Positions 50,304-59,598 of a stretch of DNA of 64,000 bases are shown piece by piece. Position numbers and translations under genes: made by a program. This stretch comes from Streptomyces fulvorobeus (GTDB taxonomy: Bacteria; Actinomycetota; Actinomycetes; Streptomycetales; Streptomycetaceae), in the NCBI RefSeq assembly GCF_013167895.1, contig NZ_BLWC01000001.1:5766001-5830000 (forward strand), written 5' to 3'. Below the pieces are notes generated by a model, which saw nothing but the letters and a program-made list of their open reading frames with translations, was not told the DNA's origin and ran no database searches. Each line of letters begins with the position of its first letter. Position 1 is the first letter of the stretch.

Positions 50304-50348
50304 CTCCCGACATGGGACGACGCTCGTCGTTCCTACCTGGGAGGCCCC

Positions 50349-50495
50349 ATGGACGGCGTCTTCACGCAGTGCCCCGCGAGGCACCCGGAGACTGATCAAC
50401 AGTGTGTGCGGCTGTCTTACCCGCATGACGAGCACAGCACGCAGCACGCGTCTGACGTGTATTGCCGTCGGTGGGCTGACGGGGAGCGTGTCTGA
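50349..50495 (+). CDS. Small Cys/His-rich phage protein, 48 aa
   Basis: ATG 50349 follows GGGAGG, and the stop overlaps the terminase small subunit ATG (TGATG). The product MDGVFTQCPARHPETDQQC, with later HDEHSTQH and C-R-R-W, has spaced Cys and His residues suited to one zinc site. Not recognised; probably a DNA-binding accessory of packaging. Confidence 0.6.
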   Translation: MDGVFTQCPARHPETDQQCVRLSYPHDEHSTQHASDVYCRRWADGERV

Positions 50496-50956
50496 TGGCA
50501 GGCCGCGGACCCGCCCCGAAGGACCCCACCAAGCGGCGCCGGCGCAACGGAGCTGACCCGGACACCGTCATCATCACTGACGACGAGGTGCGTGGCCCCG
50601 AACTCCCCGAAGGCGTCCTAGGCGCTGACAAGGAGGGCACTCCGTACGTCTGGCATCCGATGACTCAGCTGTGGTGGAAGACCTGGCGCGAGTCGCCGCA
50701 GGCGTCGACGTTCACCGCCACTGACTGGTCATTCCTCATGGACACCGCCCTCATGCATCATTCGATGTGGGACAAGGGCCAGTGGACGCTTGCCGCTGAA
50801 GTGCGCCTGAGAGCGGCCAAATTCGGCGCTACGCCGGAGGACAGGGCGCGCTTGAAGCTCAAGGTCGACGACCCTGTGCCGGCCCGTCAGGCGCCCGTAC
50901 AGAGCCCCCAGAACGTCTCAGACATCAACTCCCGACGAGCGAGGCTGACCGGATAA
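50495..50956 (+). CDS. Phage terminase small subunit
   Basis: A 153-aa protein. MAGRGPAPKDPTKRRRRNGA is the typical opening of actinophage small terminases, followed by LPEGVLGADKEGTPYVWHPM, TQLWWKTWRESPQASTFTAT and AEVRLRAAKFGATPEDRARL. It recognises the phage DNA packaging site and loads the large subunit. It overlaps the small Cys/His gene and precedes the large subunit by 19 bp. Confidence 0.85.
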   Translation: MAGRGPAPKDPTKRRRRNGADPDTVIITDDEVRGPELPEGVLGADKEGTPYVWHPMTQLWWKTWRESPQASTFTATDWSFLMDTALMHHSMWDKGQWTLAAEVRLRAAKFGATPEDRARLKLKVDDPVPARQAPVQSPQNVSDINSRRARLTG

Positions 50957-50975
50957 CTCCAGAGAGGGGGCGTCG

Positions 50976-52694
50976 ATGCCACACGTCACGGTACGCGCCC
51001 CTGGCCACGATCGCTCCCGCTCGATGGGCTGGCTTGCGGTCGCATGGATGGAGTATTTCGTCGTCCACGGCCCTGGCGACGTCCAGGGTATGCCGGTCTC
51101 CCACGGAGACGAATACACCGGTTTCGTTGTCGACTGCTACGCGCTAGGCGAAGGCGGCAAGGACGACGGACGCATGATGTATGACAGTGCGTTCTTCTCG
51201 CGCCCAAAGGGCTGCGACAAGAGCGGACTGGGCGCACGTATCGGCCTCTTTGAGGCGCTTGGGCCGTGTCGATTCGCACGCTGGGCAGAGGGTGGGGAAG
51301 TCTACGAGGACCCTTGGGGTCTCGGCTTCCGATACATCTACGAGGCCGGCGAGCCAATGGGCCGACCGGTCACCGTGCCGTACCTCCGGATCATGGCCAC
51401 CGAAGAGGGCCAGACCGGCAACGTCTACGACACGATTTACTTCAACTTGACGGACGAGGCGTCACGCCTGAGCCAAGTGCCAGGGGTTGATCCGGGCGTG
51501 ACGAAGATCAACCTTCCTGACGGTGGGGAGATCACGCCTTCGACGGCGTCAGCCAGCTCGAAGGATGGAGGAAAGGAAACGTGGGTTTGCTTCGACGAAA
51601 CTCACCTGTACAACACGCCTGAGCTGCGTCGGATGTATACGACGATGACGCGTAACCTCCGCAAGCGGAAGAAGATTGCGGGCACGTGGTATCTCGAAAC
51701 GACGACCATGTTCGCCCCCGGGCAGGACTCGGTAGCAGAGCGGACGTACGAAGAGGCCGAAGCGATCCGCGAGGGTCGTAAGAAGCGTGGTCGCGCTCGC
51801 CTGATGTACGACCACCGTTACGGCGTCGTCAAGGACCTGAAGAATGAGGACGAACTCCGCGCCGCCCTACGTGACGCTTACGGCGACGCGATGGAGTGGA
51901 TCGACGAAGACACCCTCGTCGACGACTTCTACGACCTCCGGAACGATTCCGCAGATGGTAAGCGCTACTTCCTCAACAGCCGGACGTCCTCCTCCGACGC
52001 GTGGATGGACTCGGACGCGTGGGAGCTGTGCCGGCGCCCGGAGCAAATAGACGCTGGCGAACTCATCACCCTTGGCTTTGACGGATCCATCAACGACGAC
52101 GCAACCGCCCTCGTGGCATGTCGCGTGTCGGATGGCCATCTTCAGTTGCTCGGCTGCTGGGAGAAGCCAGAGGGCCCCGAAGGCGAGGGCTGGCAGGTTG
52201 ACCGTGAATCGGTCGACAACGCCGTATCCCGCGCTTTCGAGAAGTACGAAGTCTGTGGCTTCTACTGCGATCCGCCCAAGTGGCAGGACTACGTGGATAA
52301 ATGGACCGCGGAGCACGGTGAAGCACTCCAGGTGAGCGCCACACAGGCCCGCCCGCTGGAGTGGTGGACTACCCGCCCGACGGTCATGGAGCACGCTCTC
52401 GACCGATTCGTGGAAGCCGTTGACGATCAAGCCCTTTCGTACGCCGGCACCGACAAGGCGGACGACGATGAGCCCTACTCGAAGCTGGGCGCCACGCTCA
52501 CCCGCCACGTGCTGAACGCCAAGCGACGCCCGATGGGCCGCAACCACATCGGCATTGGCAAGGAACACCCCAAGAGCCCTAAAAAGATCGACGCCGCCAT
52601 GTCCGCGACCCTCGCCTACGAGTGCCGTGCGGACGCGATCGCAGCCGGAATCACCAAGCGCAAGAAGCGCTCTCGTCGCCTAGTCGCCTTCTGA
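50976..52694 (+). CDS. Phage terminase large subunit
   Basis: A 572-aa packaging motor. The ATPase has a deviant Walker A RPKGCDKSGL (about 78-87) and Walker B WVCFDETH (about 203-210) with the catalytic Glu. The nuclease has LGFDGSINDDATALV (about 368-382) and a C-terminal DAAMSATLAYECR giving the metal-binding aspartates. It cuts concatemers and drives DNA into the prohead. Full length, GTG/ATG start at 50976 behind GAGAGGGGG. Confidence 0.92.
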   Translation: MPHVTVRAPGHDRSRSMGWLAVAWMEYFVVHGPGDVQGMPVSHGDEYTGFVVDCYALGEGGKDDGRMMYDSAFFSRPKGCDKSGLGARIGLFEALGPCRFARWAEGGEVYEDPWGLGFRYIYEAGEPMGRPVTVPYLRIMATEEGQTGNVYDTIYFNLTDEASRLSQVPGVDPGVTKINLPDGGEITPSTASASSKDGGKETWVCFDETHLYNTPELRRMYTTMTRNLRKRKKIAGTWYLETTTMFAPGQDSVAERTYEEAEAIREGRKKRGRARLMYDHRYGVVKDLKNEDELRAALRDAYGDAMEWIDEDTLVDDFYDLRNDSADGKRYFLNSRTSSSDAWMDSDAWELCRRPEQIDAGELITLGFDGSINDDATALVACRVSDGHLQLLGCWEKPEGPEGEGWQVDRESVDNAVSRAFEKYEVCGFYCDPPKWQDYVDKWTAEHGEALQVSATQARPLEWWTTRPTVMEHALDRFVEAVDDQALSYAGTDKADDDEPYSKLGATLTRHVLNAKRRPMGRNHIGIGKEHPKSPKKIDAAMSATLAYECRADAIAAGITKRKKRSRRLVAF

Positions 52695-52707
52695 AGGAGG
52701 TTCGCGA

Positions 52708-54234
52708 ATGCCTATCGATGCTACGAAGGTTGAATCTCCCGGATGGTGGCTTCAGCGGCTCGGTAAGAAGATGCTGGACGAACGGGAGGATTCCCGCCCC
52801 GACTGCGACGGAGAGATCACTCCAGGACTCAACACCCTGCGCCGATACGCCGAAGGTAGCGCACCTCTTCCTCACGTCCCTGGCGTGGACCCGCGGGAGG
52901 TCGCGGAGTGGATGAAGGATGCTCGCACCAACTGGACGAGCCTCGTCATCGACTCTCCGACAGAGCGCATGGGCGTCGACGGCTTCCGCTTCGGAGCAGC
53001 CAAGGGTGGCAAGTCCGCGAAGGCCGCTGACGAGGACGCTCAGCGCATCTGGCAGGAAAACCAGATGGACGCAGACAGCGACCTCGTCCACTACGGCGCC
53101 CTGTCGCAGCGTCGTGCCTTCGTACTCGTCGAAAAGGGCGAGGACGGCCGGCCGGTGCTGACCCACGAGACGCCCTATCAGGTGGCCGTGGAATATGAGC
53201 CCGGCAACCGCCGTAAGATCCGCGCGGGCCTGAAGATGAGGCGTGACGACTGGACCGGCGGCACGGTGGCGACGCTGTGGACGCCGGAGATGAACTTTGG
53301 ATTCACCGCGAAGAGCGGTAGCCCCAACTTCTCCGGCCGCACGGCATCACTGCGTCAGTGGGACGCTCTGACACTTCCCAACACCCCTGACGGCCAGTGG
53401 GTCAACGAGCTGGGATCAGTCCCGCTTGTCCCGTTCGTCAATCGCCGGAACCGCTCCTTGAACGGCTTTGCGGAGCATGAGGACGTGCTCTCGATCCAGA
53501 ACCGTATCAATCTGTCGCTGATCAACCTGATTGCTGCCATGAAGTATGGAGCTTTCAGGCAGCGTTGGGCCGTAGGTCTGGAGGTCGACGAGGATCCCAT
53601 CACCGGCGCGCAGATTCAGCCTTTCCAGCTGGACATCAGGAGCCTGTGGACCACGGCGGAGAGCAAAGACACCGCTCAGTTCGGCGAGTTCGCTGCAACG
53701 GACCTTGTCCCGTACGTGCGCGCCGTAGAGGCCGCTGTGCAGGATCTAGCGGCCATCAGCCGCACACCACCTCACTACCTCATCGGCGCCGTGGTTAACG
53801 TCTCCGGAGACGCTCTGAAGGCCGCAGAGACCGGATTGATTTCCAAGGTCCGCGATCGTCAGCGCACCTTCGGGGACAGCTGGGAAAGCGTCATGCGCCT
53901 GGCATTCAAGGTCATCGGAGACGAAGACAAGGCGAAGGCGTACGACGCGGAGACTCTCTGGCGCGATCCGGAGTCCCGCTCCATCTCGGAAATGGCTGAC
54001 GCAGCTGTGAAGAAGGCCAGCGCCGGCGTTCCGTGGCGCCAGCGCATGGAGGATATGGGCTACACGCCCGCACAGATCGACCGCATGGAGATCGACCGAG
54101 CAGCAGACGCCCTCAACGCGACTGCTGCGGAGGATCCTCAGCCGGCGTCACTCCAGGCCAAGCGCGACGCCAAGAACGACACTCGCGCCGTGATCAAGCG
54201 GGGTGATGTGGACGATGTCCCTGACGCGGCTTGA
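52708..54234 (+). CDS. Phage portal protein
   Basis: A 508-aa protein of the actinophage portal type. PLVPFVNRRNRSLNGFAEHE, VLSIQNRINLSLINLIAAMK, LAAISRTPPHYLIGAVVNVS and GDALKAAETGLISKVRDRQR are characteristic. It forms the dodecameric ring at the capsid vertex through which DNA passes. AAGGAGG lies before ATG 52708. The stop overlaps the next gene start. Confidence 0.9.
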   Translation: MPIDATKVESPGWWLQRLGKKMLDEREDSRPDCDGEITPGLNTLRRYAEGSAPLPHVPGVDPREVAEWMKDARTNWTSLVIDSPTERMGVDGFRFGAAKGGKSAKAADEDAQRIWQENQMDADSDLVHYGALSQRRAFVLVEKGEDGRPVLTHETPYQVAVEYEPGNRRKIRAGLKMRRDDWTGGTVATLWTPEMNFGFTAKSGSPNFSGRTASLRQWDALTLPNTPDGQWVNELGSVPLVPFVNRRNRSLNGFAEHEDVLSIQNRINLSLINLIAAMKYGAFRQRWAVGLEVDEDPITGAQIQPFQLDIRSLWTTAESKDTAQFGEFAATDLVPYVRAVEAAVQDLAAISRTPPHYLIGAVVNVSGDALKAAETGLISKVRDRQRTFGDSWESVMRLAFKVIGDEDKAKAYDAETLWRDPESRSISEMADAAVKKASAGVPWRQRMEDMGYTPAQIDRMEIDRAADALNATAAEDPQPASLQAKRDAKNDTRAVIKRGDVDDVPDAA

Positions 54235-55021
54235 CCGCCAGTACGGGACAGCGGTCCGCGGCGTCTGGACGGCGACTCTCGGCCGCACCAACCGCGCTTG
54301 GACCGATCTAGGGTCGTGGCGCGAGCGCGACGTCAAGCGGTTCCAAGGAAGGACCCTCCCGGTGCTCCTGGCCGGCGAGCGACGGGTGGCGAGTCTGACG
54401 GCGACCTACCTGGAGCAGCTGTATCGCGAAATTGACGGCGGAGGCCGCGTAGACCTCGACTTCGACAAGGTGACCGGACGTGCGCTTCGCGACGTCGACC
54501 CCGAAGAGGTCTACAGGCGTCCGTTCAAGGAGATCTGGAACGCTCTGGACAATGACGTCGCGTTTGACGTCGCTCTCCAGCGCGGGACGCACCGCTTGGA
54601 GACGCTGGCCAAGACGGACCTTCAGCTAGCCCGCACTCACACGGTGCGCGAGGTGGGCGACGACATGCCGCGCTTCGAGTACACCGTCCGTGAGCTACAG
54701 GGCGAGTACGACTGTGCCCTCTGCATGGTCGCGTCCACGCAGCGCTATCACAAGCGCTTCCTGGCGCCGATCCATCCTGGCTGTGACTGCCTCGTGAAGT
54801 TGGTGACAGCCGACGAGGATCCAGGCCAGGTCATCGACGAAGAGAAGCTAGAGCGCATCCACGAACTCGTGGAGGAGGCGCTAGGTAAGTCTGACCGCGG
54901 AGGGCGAGCGGTCGACTACCGAAAGATCCTCGTCGCCAATGAGCACGGGGAGATCGGGCCCGTTCTGGGCTTCGCGGGTCAGCGGTTCAGCGGACCTGAC
55001 GACATCAAAATTCCGACCTGA
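54215..55021 (+). CDS. MuF-like minor head protein
   Basis: A 268-aa protein. It has a helical body, and the C-terminal segment GEYDCALCMVASTQRYHKRF, then PIHPGCDCLVKLV is the C-x2-C ... H-x3-C-x-C signature of phage Mu gpF-like head morphogenesis proteins. It overlaps the portal gene by 20 bp, which is the usual order. The start is taken at ATG 54215 (MSLTRLDRQYG); ATG 54206 and GTG 54203 are alternatives. It probably sits inside the prohead with the portal. Confidence 0.83.
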   Translation: MSLTRLDRQYGTAVRGVWTATLGRTNRAWTDLGSWRERDVKRFQGRTLPVLLAGERRVASLTATYLEQLYREIDGGGRVDLDFDKVTGRALRDVDPEEVYRRPFKEIWNALDNDVAFDVALQRGTHRLETLAKTDLQLARTHTVREVGDDMPRFEYTVRELQGEYDCALCMVASTQRYHKRFLAPIHPGCDCLVKLVTADEDPGQVIDEEKLERIHELVEEALGKSDRGGRAVDYRKILVANEHGEIGPVLGFAGQRFSGPDDIKIPT

Positions 55022-55062
55022 CGCCCGCCACGGGCTGACGACTCCCGACAGGGGAAACCACC

Positions 55063-55698
55063 ATGCCTCGTCGTACTCTCGCGCGCCGCAACCTTTTGAC
55101 CTTCTCTGCGCAGCCCTGGACCCTCATGGAGGGCGAACCGGGCACTGGCGGAGGTGGTGGAGGTGGCGTAACTCCTCCGGCCGTCAACGAGCACGGCTAC
55201 CCGGATGGGAAGCCCGTTGCCGACATGGACGCCGTTCATCAGGTGGCGTACTGGAAGCACCACGCCCGCAAGCACGAGCAGCGAGCGAATGCCGCTCCGG
55301 ATACCGCGGAGCTGGAGCGCCTGCGCGCGGCTGAGACCGAACTCGCCACCCGTAAGGCCGCGGATCTGACCGACGCTGAGCGGCTCCAGGCTGAGAAGGA
55401 CGCCGCGGAAACCGCTCGCCTGACCGCGGAACGTGAGCGGGACGAGGCACGCGCGGAGGCTCTGCGTATCACCGTGGCTGCTGCGAAGGGGCTCACCCCC
55501 TCGCAGGCGAAGCGACTCCAGGGCTCCACAAAGGAGGAGTTGGAGGCCGACGCGGACGAGCTCGTGAAGGACTTCGGCCCCTCAACTCTCGGCACTCCTC
55601 CACCTCTCTCAGGTGGCAACCGTGGGGGCGACGTAGGCGGCTCCAAGTCCACGGCTACCGGCGCTGACCTGTACCGCGAACGCCACGGCAAGAAGTAA
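55063..55698 (+). CDS. Capsid scaffolding protein
   Basis: A 211-aa protein between head morphogenesis and decoration genes. A Gly-rich linker is followed by a long charged coiled coil (about 85-150; AELERLRAAETELATRKAAD, LQAEKDAAETARLTAERERD), then a Gly/Pro tail and a basic end ADLYRERHGKK. Position and composition are those of a scaffold that guides capsid assembly and leaves the head. No protease is encoded in this block. Confidence 0.8.
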   Translation: MPRRTLARRNLLTFSAQPWTLMEGEPGTGGGGGGGVTPPAVNEHGYPDGKPVADMDAVHQVAYWKHHARKHEQRANAAPDTAELERLRAAETELATRKAADLTDAERLQAEKDAAETARLTAERERDEARAEALRITVAAAKGLTPSQAKRLQGSTKEELEADADELVKDFGPSTLGTPPPLSGGNRGGDVGGSKSTATGADLYRERHGKK

Positions 55699-55722
55699 CC
55701 CCGACCCCTCACAGGAGGACCC

Positions 55723-56121
55723 ATGAATCTCGGACTCGTCACTGAGTCGTTCAGCCAGGACAAGCGCGACTGGCTCCAGGGCGCGCACGGCACGGACATC
55801 GTTCCGTCGGTGACGCTCGATGTCACCAAGTTCACCGCCGGCACCCACTACCCGGACGGCTACATCAAGTCGGGTATTCCGCTCGGTCGGATCACGACCG
55901 GTCAGAAGGTCGGCCCCTATGACGACGCCGCTACTGATGGTCGTCAGACCTGCATCGGCTTCCTTTACACCGGCGTGGAGGTCGTGACGAAGCGGGGCGC
56001 GGTTCTCTCGTCCGCCGTCGGCTCCATGCTCGTCCACTGCGCGGTCAAGGAGTCCAAGCTCCCTGTCACCCTCGATGCCGCAGGGAAGACCGATCTCGGC
56101 GCCCGCGTCATCTTCGTCTGA
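55723..56121 (+). CDS. Head decoration protein
   Basis: A 132-aa beta-rich protein (GTDIVPSVTLDVTKFTAGTH, YIKSGIPLGRITTGQKVGPY, ARVIFV at the end) directly before the major capsid gene. It matches the lambda gpD-like decoration proteins that lock the expanded capsid. ACAGGAGGAC ribosome-binding site. Confidence 0.83.
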   Translation: MNLGLVTESFSQDKRDWLQGAHGTDIVPSVTLDVTKFTAGTHYPDGYIKSGIPLGRITTGQKVGPYDDAATDGRQTCIGFLYTGVEVVTKRGAVLSSAVGSMLVHCAVKESKLPVTLDAAGKTDLGARVIFV

Positions 56122-56139
56122 GAGAGGTAACCCCAAACT

Positions 56140-57156
56140 ATGCAGCTCATTGACGAGTTCGCGACTCCCGCGGAACTCACCGGGTACGCGCGAGCGGCGC
56201 TGGCCGACCGTGACGAGAATCAGCTCACGCTTGACCGCTGGCTTCCGAACCGCACCATCAACGACCTGAGTTACCGGTTCACCCGCGGGGGTGGCGGCCT
56301 CACCGAGGCGGCCACGTTCCGTGCGTACGACGCGTCGGCCGACGTCGGCGTCCGGCCCGGTGGCGCGCGAGTGTCCGGCGAACTGCCGCCCATCTCCCGC
56401 AAGATCCCTGTCGGCGAGTACGAGCGCATCAAGCGCCGGAACATCGACACTCAGAACGCTGAGATCCGTGACGCCATGCTGGACGACGGCGTGCGACTGG
56501 CCCGCCAGATCGAGGCTCGTATGGAGCTGGCGCGCGGAGAGGCGATCTTCAACGCCTCCGTCGTGCTCAGCGAAAACGGTGTTCAGGCCAGCGTCGACTT
56601 CGGTCGTCTCGGCACCCACAACGTAACTGCTGGCACCGTGTGGTCCAACGTCGCAGCCGACGTCATCGGCGACTTCCAGACGTGGCTTGAGGTCTACAAC
56701 GAGACCAACGGCGGTGACCCGGAGTCGGTGCTCATCTCGCGTGCGATCTGGACCGCACTCAAGCGGAACACTCAGCTGCGTGGCCTGTCCACCACGGGTG
56801 CGACGGCTCCGACCATCCTGACGGACAGCATGCTTGCGGCGATCCTCGCGGACCACGGCATCCCGCCTCTCGTCCGCTATGACGCCAAGGTCAACGTCAA
56901 CGGCGTCTCCACCCGCATCACCCCGAATGACAAGCTCGCGTTCCTGCCGGCGCAGGGTGACGCACTGGGACAGACCCTATGGGGCGTCCCCGTGGAGGCC
57001 GACGACGTGCGTTACGGCCTGGCTGGCGACGAGGCCGGCGTTGCGGTTGGCGCGTACAAGACCGAGGACCCACAGACCGTGTGGACTCGTGCGACCGCCA
57101 TCGCCCTTCCTGTCGTCGCCGCTCCCGACCTGTCCTTCGTCGCTGACGTTCTCTGA
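56140..57156 (+). CDS. Major capsid protein
   Basis: A 338-aa protein of the gpE-like/HK97-fold capsid group. MQLIDEFATPAELTGYARAA, RTINDLSYRFTRGGGGLTEA, GELPPISRKIPVGEYERIKR and C-terminal GDEAGVAVGAYKTEDPQTVW are typical. It forms the icosahedral shell. Good AGAGAGG site; 18 bp after the decoration gene. Confidence 0.9.
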   Translation: MQLIDEFATPAELTGYARAALADRDENQLTLDRWLPNRTINDLSYRFTRGGGGLTEAATFRAYDASADVGVRPGGARVSGELPPISRKIPVGEYERIKRRNIDTQNAEIRDAMLDDGVRLARQIEARMELARGEAIFNASVVLSENGVQASVDFGRLGTHNVTAGTVWSNVAADVIGDFQTWLEVYNETNGGDPESVLISRAIWTALKRNTQLRGLSTTGATAPTILTDSMLAAILADHGIPPLVRYDAKVNVNGVSTRITPNDKLAFLPAQGDALGQTLWGVPVEADDVRYGLAGDEAGVAVGAYKTEDPQTVWTRATAIALPVVAAPDLSFVADVL

Positions 57157-57179
57157 CCCGAAACGCGAGGCACTCGCAC

Positions 57180-57413
57180 ATGGCCAAGCTGAAAACGAAC
57201 GTCCACGTGACGGACGACAACGGGGCGGCCCACGTGTTCGGCCCCGCGGACGAGGTCCCGGAGTGGGCACAGGCGCTCATTACCAACCCAAAGGCGTGGC
57301 TGGAGCCACCCTCCCCGCGCAAGTCGACTGACGTGACTCCGCAGGCGAAGGCTCCAGCCAAGCGCGCAACTCCGCGGCGAAAGGCGGGCAATGATGCTCT
57401 TCCTTCTGGCTGA
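57180..57413 (+). CDS. Small head-region protein, 77 aa
   Basis: MAKLKTNVHVTDDNGAAHVF, then FGPADEVPEWAQALITNPKA and a basic Pro/Ala/Lys tail. Small proteins of this form follow the capsid gene in many actinophages; the role is unclear. It overlaps the next frame by 23 bp. Confidence 0.7.
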   Translation: MAKLKTNVHVTDDNGAAHVFGPADEVPEWAQALITNPKAWLEPPSPRKSTDVTPQAKAPAKRATPRRKAGNDALPSG

Positions 57414-57771
57414 GCTTCGCGCGCTGCTTGGAACGCCCATGAGCGACGAGCGCGCGCAGCTGGCGCACGACTTGTCGTACGACGCGATCATGGGGGAGGT
57501 CGGGGCCCGCATCTCGACTCCTCCCCAGTACGGCATCAAGACCGTGGCGCTCTCCATCGCGGCTCGCATCCTGACCAACCCGCAAGGGCTCCGGTCGGAA
57601 CAGGCCGGCGGGATGCTCCAGTCCTACGCGGACTCGCAGACAGGCGTGGTCCTGTCTGACGATGAGCTACGCCGGCTGAAGAAGGCCGTTGGGATGCTGT
57701 CCGGCGCCGGGATGCTGAATATTGCTCCGACGGAGACGCGCATCACTACGTACCCCTGGCGCCAGGCGTGA
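57391..57771 (+). CDS. Head-tail connector (adaptor)
   Basis: A 126-aa helical protein (LSYDAIMGEVGARISTPPQY, KTVALSIAARILTNPQGLRS, GVVLSDDELRRLKKAVGMLS) in the position of gp6/gp15-like adaptors that dock on the portal. The start could be later at ATG 57439 (MSDERAQ), since the first 16 residues overlap the previous gene. Confidence 0.75.
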   Translation: MMLFLLAELRALLGTPMSDERAQLAHDLSYDAIMGEVGARISTPPQYGIKTVALSIAARILTNPQGLRSEQAGGMLQSYADSQTGVVLSDDELRRLKKAVGMLSGAGMLNIAPTETRITTYPWRQA

Positions 57772-58127
57772 GCCTGATCGCCGGCTTGATGTCGGCCACG
57801 TGGTACATCGAGCGTGCGGGGGAGCGGGTCCGGGATTCAACCGGCACATACGTCCCCGGTCCGCGCGTTCGCATTCGCGTCGATCACTGCGCCGTCATGA
57901 GCCCGTACGGCGTGACGGTTGGTTCTTCCTCAGAAGAGCACAACGCATCCGACACCGTGACGACAAGGCGCGTATTTGCTGCACCACTCGGCACTGACGT
58001 ACGCCCAGCGGATCGCGTCGTCAACGAGGCCGGCACGGAGAAGTGGGAGGTCATCGGGCGTCCGCTCGTCTTTCCGCTGACGTCTCTGGCGCGCATCGAA
58101 GCAGCTGTGAAGGAGGTGACTGGCTGA
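57768..58127 (+). CDS. Head-tail connector (stopper/closure) protein
   Basis: A 119-aa beta-rich protein from GTG 57768, overlapping its neighbours at both ends. MSATWYIERAGERVRDSTGT, ADRVVNEAGTEKWEVIGRPL and TSLARIEAAVKEV suit the gp16/Gp7-like head-completion fold. It stops DNA leakage before tail joining. Confidence 0.75.
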   Translation: MSLIAGLMSATWYIERAGERVRDSTGTYVPGPRVRIRVDHCAVMSPYGVTVGSSSEEHNASDTVTTRRVFAAPLGTDVRPADRVVNEAGTEKWEVIGRPLVFPLTSLARIEAAVKEVTG

Positions 58128-58486
58128 TGGCGTATCGCTCAAAGTACGTCGGCAAATACAACGGACTGGGGCGCATGGTCAGTCGGCCGTGGCTCGCTAA
58201 GCCCTGCCGCGATGCAGCCGTCAAGATGATGCACGCTGCGCAGCCGACTGCCCCTGTGGGCGATCCCAACGAGGACCGACACCCCGGTTGGTATCAGCGC
58301 TCGTTCGACGTCGTACCGGTTAACAAGAACGTCCCCTTCCGCGGTCAGCCCCGGCAGCGATTCGGCGCCGCACTGATCAACACCGCCCCGCACGCGTGGC
58401 GTGTGGAGAACGGCGACGGTCGGGTTCCGCGGTATGCGGTGCTCCAGCGTGCGGTAGACGCCGTGAAGGCGGCAAACCGTGGGTGA
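58127..58486 (+). CDS. Neck/tail-joining protein (HK97 gp10-like)
   Basis: A 119-aa protein. ATG 58127 overlaps the preceding stop (TGATG). KYNGLGRMVSRPWLAKPC, HPGWYQRSFDVVPVN and AALINTAPHAWRVENGDG, with TAPHAWRVENG, recall the gp10 pattern 'N-x-A-P-Y-A-x-x-x-E-x-G'. It lies between connectors and the tail terminator, as expected. Confidence 0.78.
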   Translation: MAYRSKYVGKYNGLGRMVSRPWLAKPCRDAAVKMMHAAQPTAPVGDPNEDRHPGWYQRSFDVVPVNKNVPFRGQPRQRFGAALINTAPHAWRVENGDGRVPRYAVLQRAVDAVKAANRG

Positions 58487-58844
58487 CATCGAAGCAGTCC
58501 TAGCTCCGTGGGCGGAAGCTACGTTCGGCGCCTTCGGGTGCTCGGAGACTCCCGCGGACCTGGAGCAGCATCTCCCAGTGATCCGTGTGGAGCGAATTGG
58601 CGGAGCGGACGACCGGTTCAGCCTGCACCCACGCGTCGCAGTCGACGTCTTCGCCGCAACGGCTGATGAGGCCCGCACCCTAGCTAACAGCGTGCGAGAT
58701 GCCCTCATCTTCCTTCGCGGTCCCGTTGGCGACGCTGTTATCCGATCCGTTGATTGTGGCGCTGGCCCATCTCGCCAGCCATGGGCAAACGAGGCGATCC
58801 ACCGACGTGGCGCCACGTACACCGTGAGCCTCCGGACCGCATAA
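58479..58844 (+). CDS. Tail terminator/completion protein
   Basis: A 121-aa protein from GTG 58479, overlapping by 8 bp. EAVLAPWAEATFGAFG, LPVIRVERIGGADDRFSLHP, VAVDVFAATADEARTLANSV match the minor tail/terminator group (gpU-like). It caps the tail tube and sets where it joins the head. Confidence 0.78.
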   Translation: MGDIEAVLAPWAEATFGAFGCSETPADLEQHLPVIRVERIGGADDRFSLHPRVAVDVFAATADEARTLANSVRDALIFLRGPVGDAVIRSVDCGAGPSRQPWANEAIHRRGATYTVSLRTA

Positions 58845-58904
58845 CCACCTGATCTCTCCGCGCGAGTCGACTCGCGCGGCACTTACGCATGCCCTGGAGG
58901 CATC

Positions 58905-59498
58905 ATGGCGGACACCCGCAATGCCGATCTTACTTTCGGCGCATCTGACTACCTCGTCTATGCAGCTCCCACCAACACGACCATGCCGGTTGCATTCGCG
59001 GACCCGGCGTCGCCGTGGGTGAACCTCGGCTGGATTACCACGGAGGGCGGCCTCTTCAAGATTGAAGAGGAGAGCAAGGACGTGGAGGCGGCCGGTTCTC
59101 TGGAGCCGATCCGCACGCTCATGACGAAGAGCGTCAAGTCCACGCAGGTCACGTTCCTGGAGGGAATCAACCCGCTCGTCCGCAGCCTGTATGACAACGT
59201 GCCGCTGGCTTCTCTGGAGCCCGCAACCGACGTTGCTCAGTACGACCTCCCGGACAAGCCCAACGACCTTCGGTACGCCTTCATCTTCGACACCGTGGAT
59301 GGCGGAAAGCGAAACCGCCTCTACATGCCGAACGGCAAGGTCACTGAGCGAGGCGACGAGCAGCCACAGACGCAGGACGTCATGGCTGTCCAGATGACGT
59401 TCAAGTTCTACAAGGGCACCGGGAACACGGCAGCCGTCAAGCGCGCCATCAAGTACGGCGGCGTCGACGTGTCCGGATTCTTCCCCGTCACCCCGTAA
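58905..59498 (+). CDS. Major tail tube protein
   Basis: A 197-aa protein: SDYLVYAAPTNTTMPVAFAD, LGWITTEGGLFKIEEESKDV, GGVDVSGFFPVTP at the end. It is the typical actinophage tube subunit, stacked in hexamers along the tail. It is followed by a strong terminator, in keeping with high expression. Confidence 0.87.
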   Translation: MADTRNADLTFGASDYLVYAAPTNTTMPVAFADPASPWVNLGWITTEGGLFKIEEESKDVEAAGSLEPIRTLMTKSVKSTQVTFLEGINPLVRSLYDNVPLASLEPATDVAQYDLPDKPNDLRYAFIFDTVDGGKRNRLYMPNGKVTERGDEQPQTQDVMAVQMTFKFYKGTGNTAAVKRAIKYGGVDVSGFFPVTP

Positions 59499-59503
59499 CA
59501 GCC

Positions 59504-59542
59504 AGCGACGCCCTGTACCGCGCGGGTCCGGGGCGTCGCTTC
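59504..59542 (+). terminator. Terminator after the tail tube gene
   Basis: AGCGACGCCC (59504-59513) pairs with GGGCGTCGCT (59531-59540), followed by TCAATTCG. It may attenuate reading into the chaperone and tape genes. Confidence 0.75.
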
Positions 59543-59598
59543 AATTCGTAATTCGACCCGCGCACACAGAAATTCCCTGACTTAGGAGACCCGCGCGC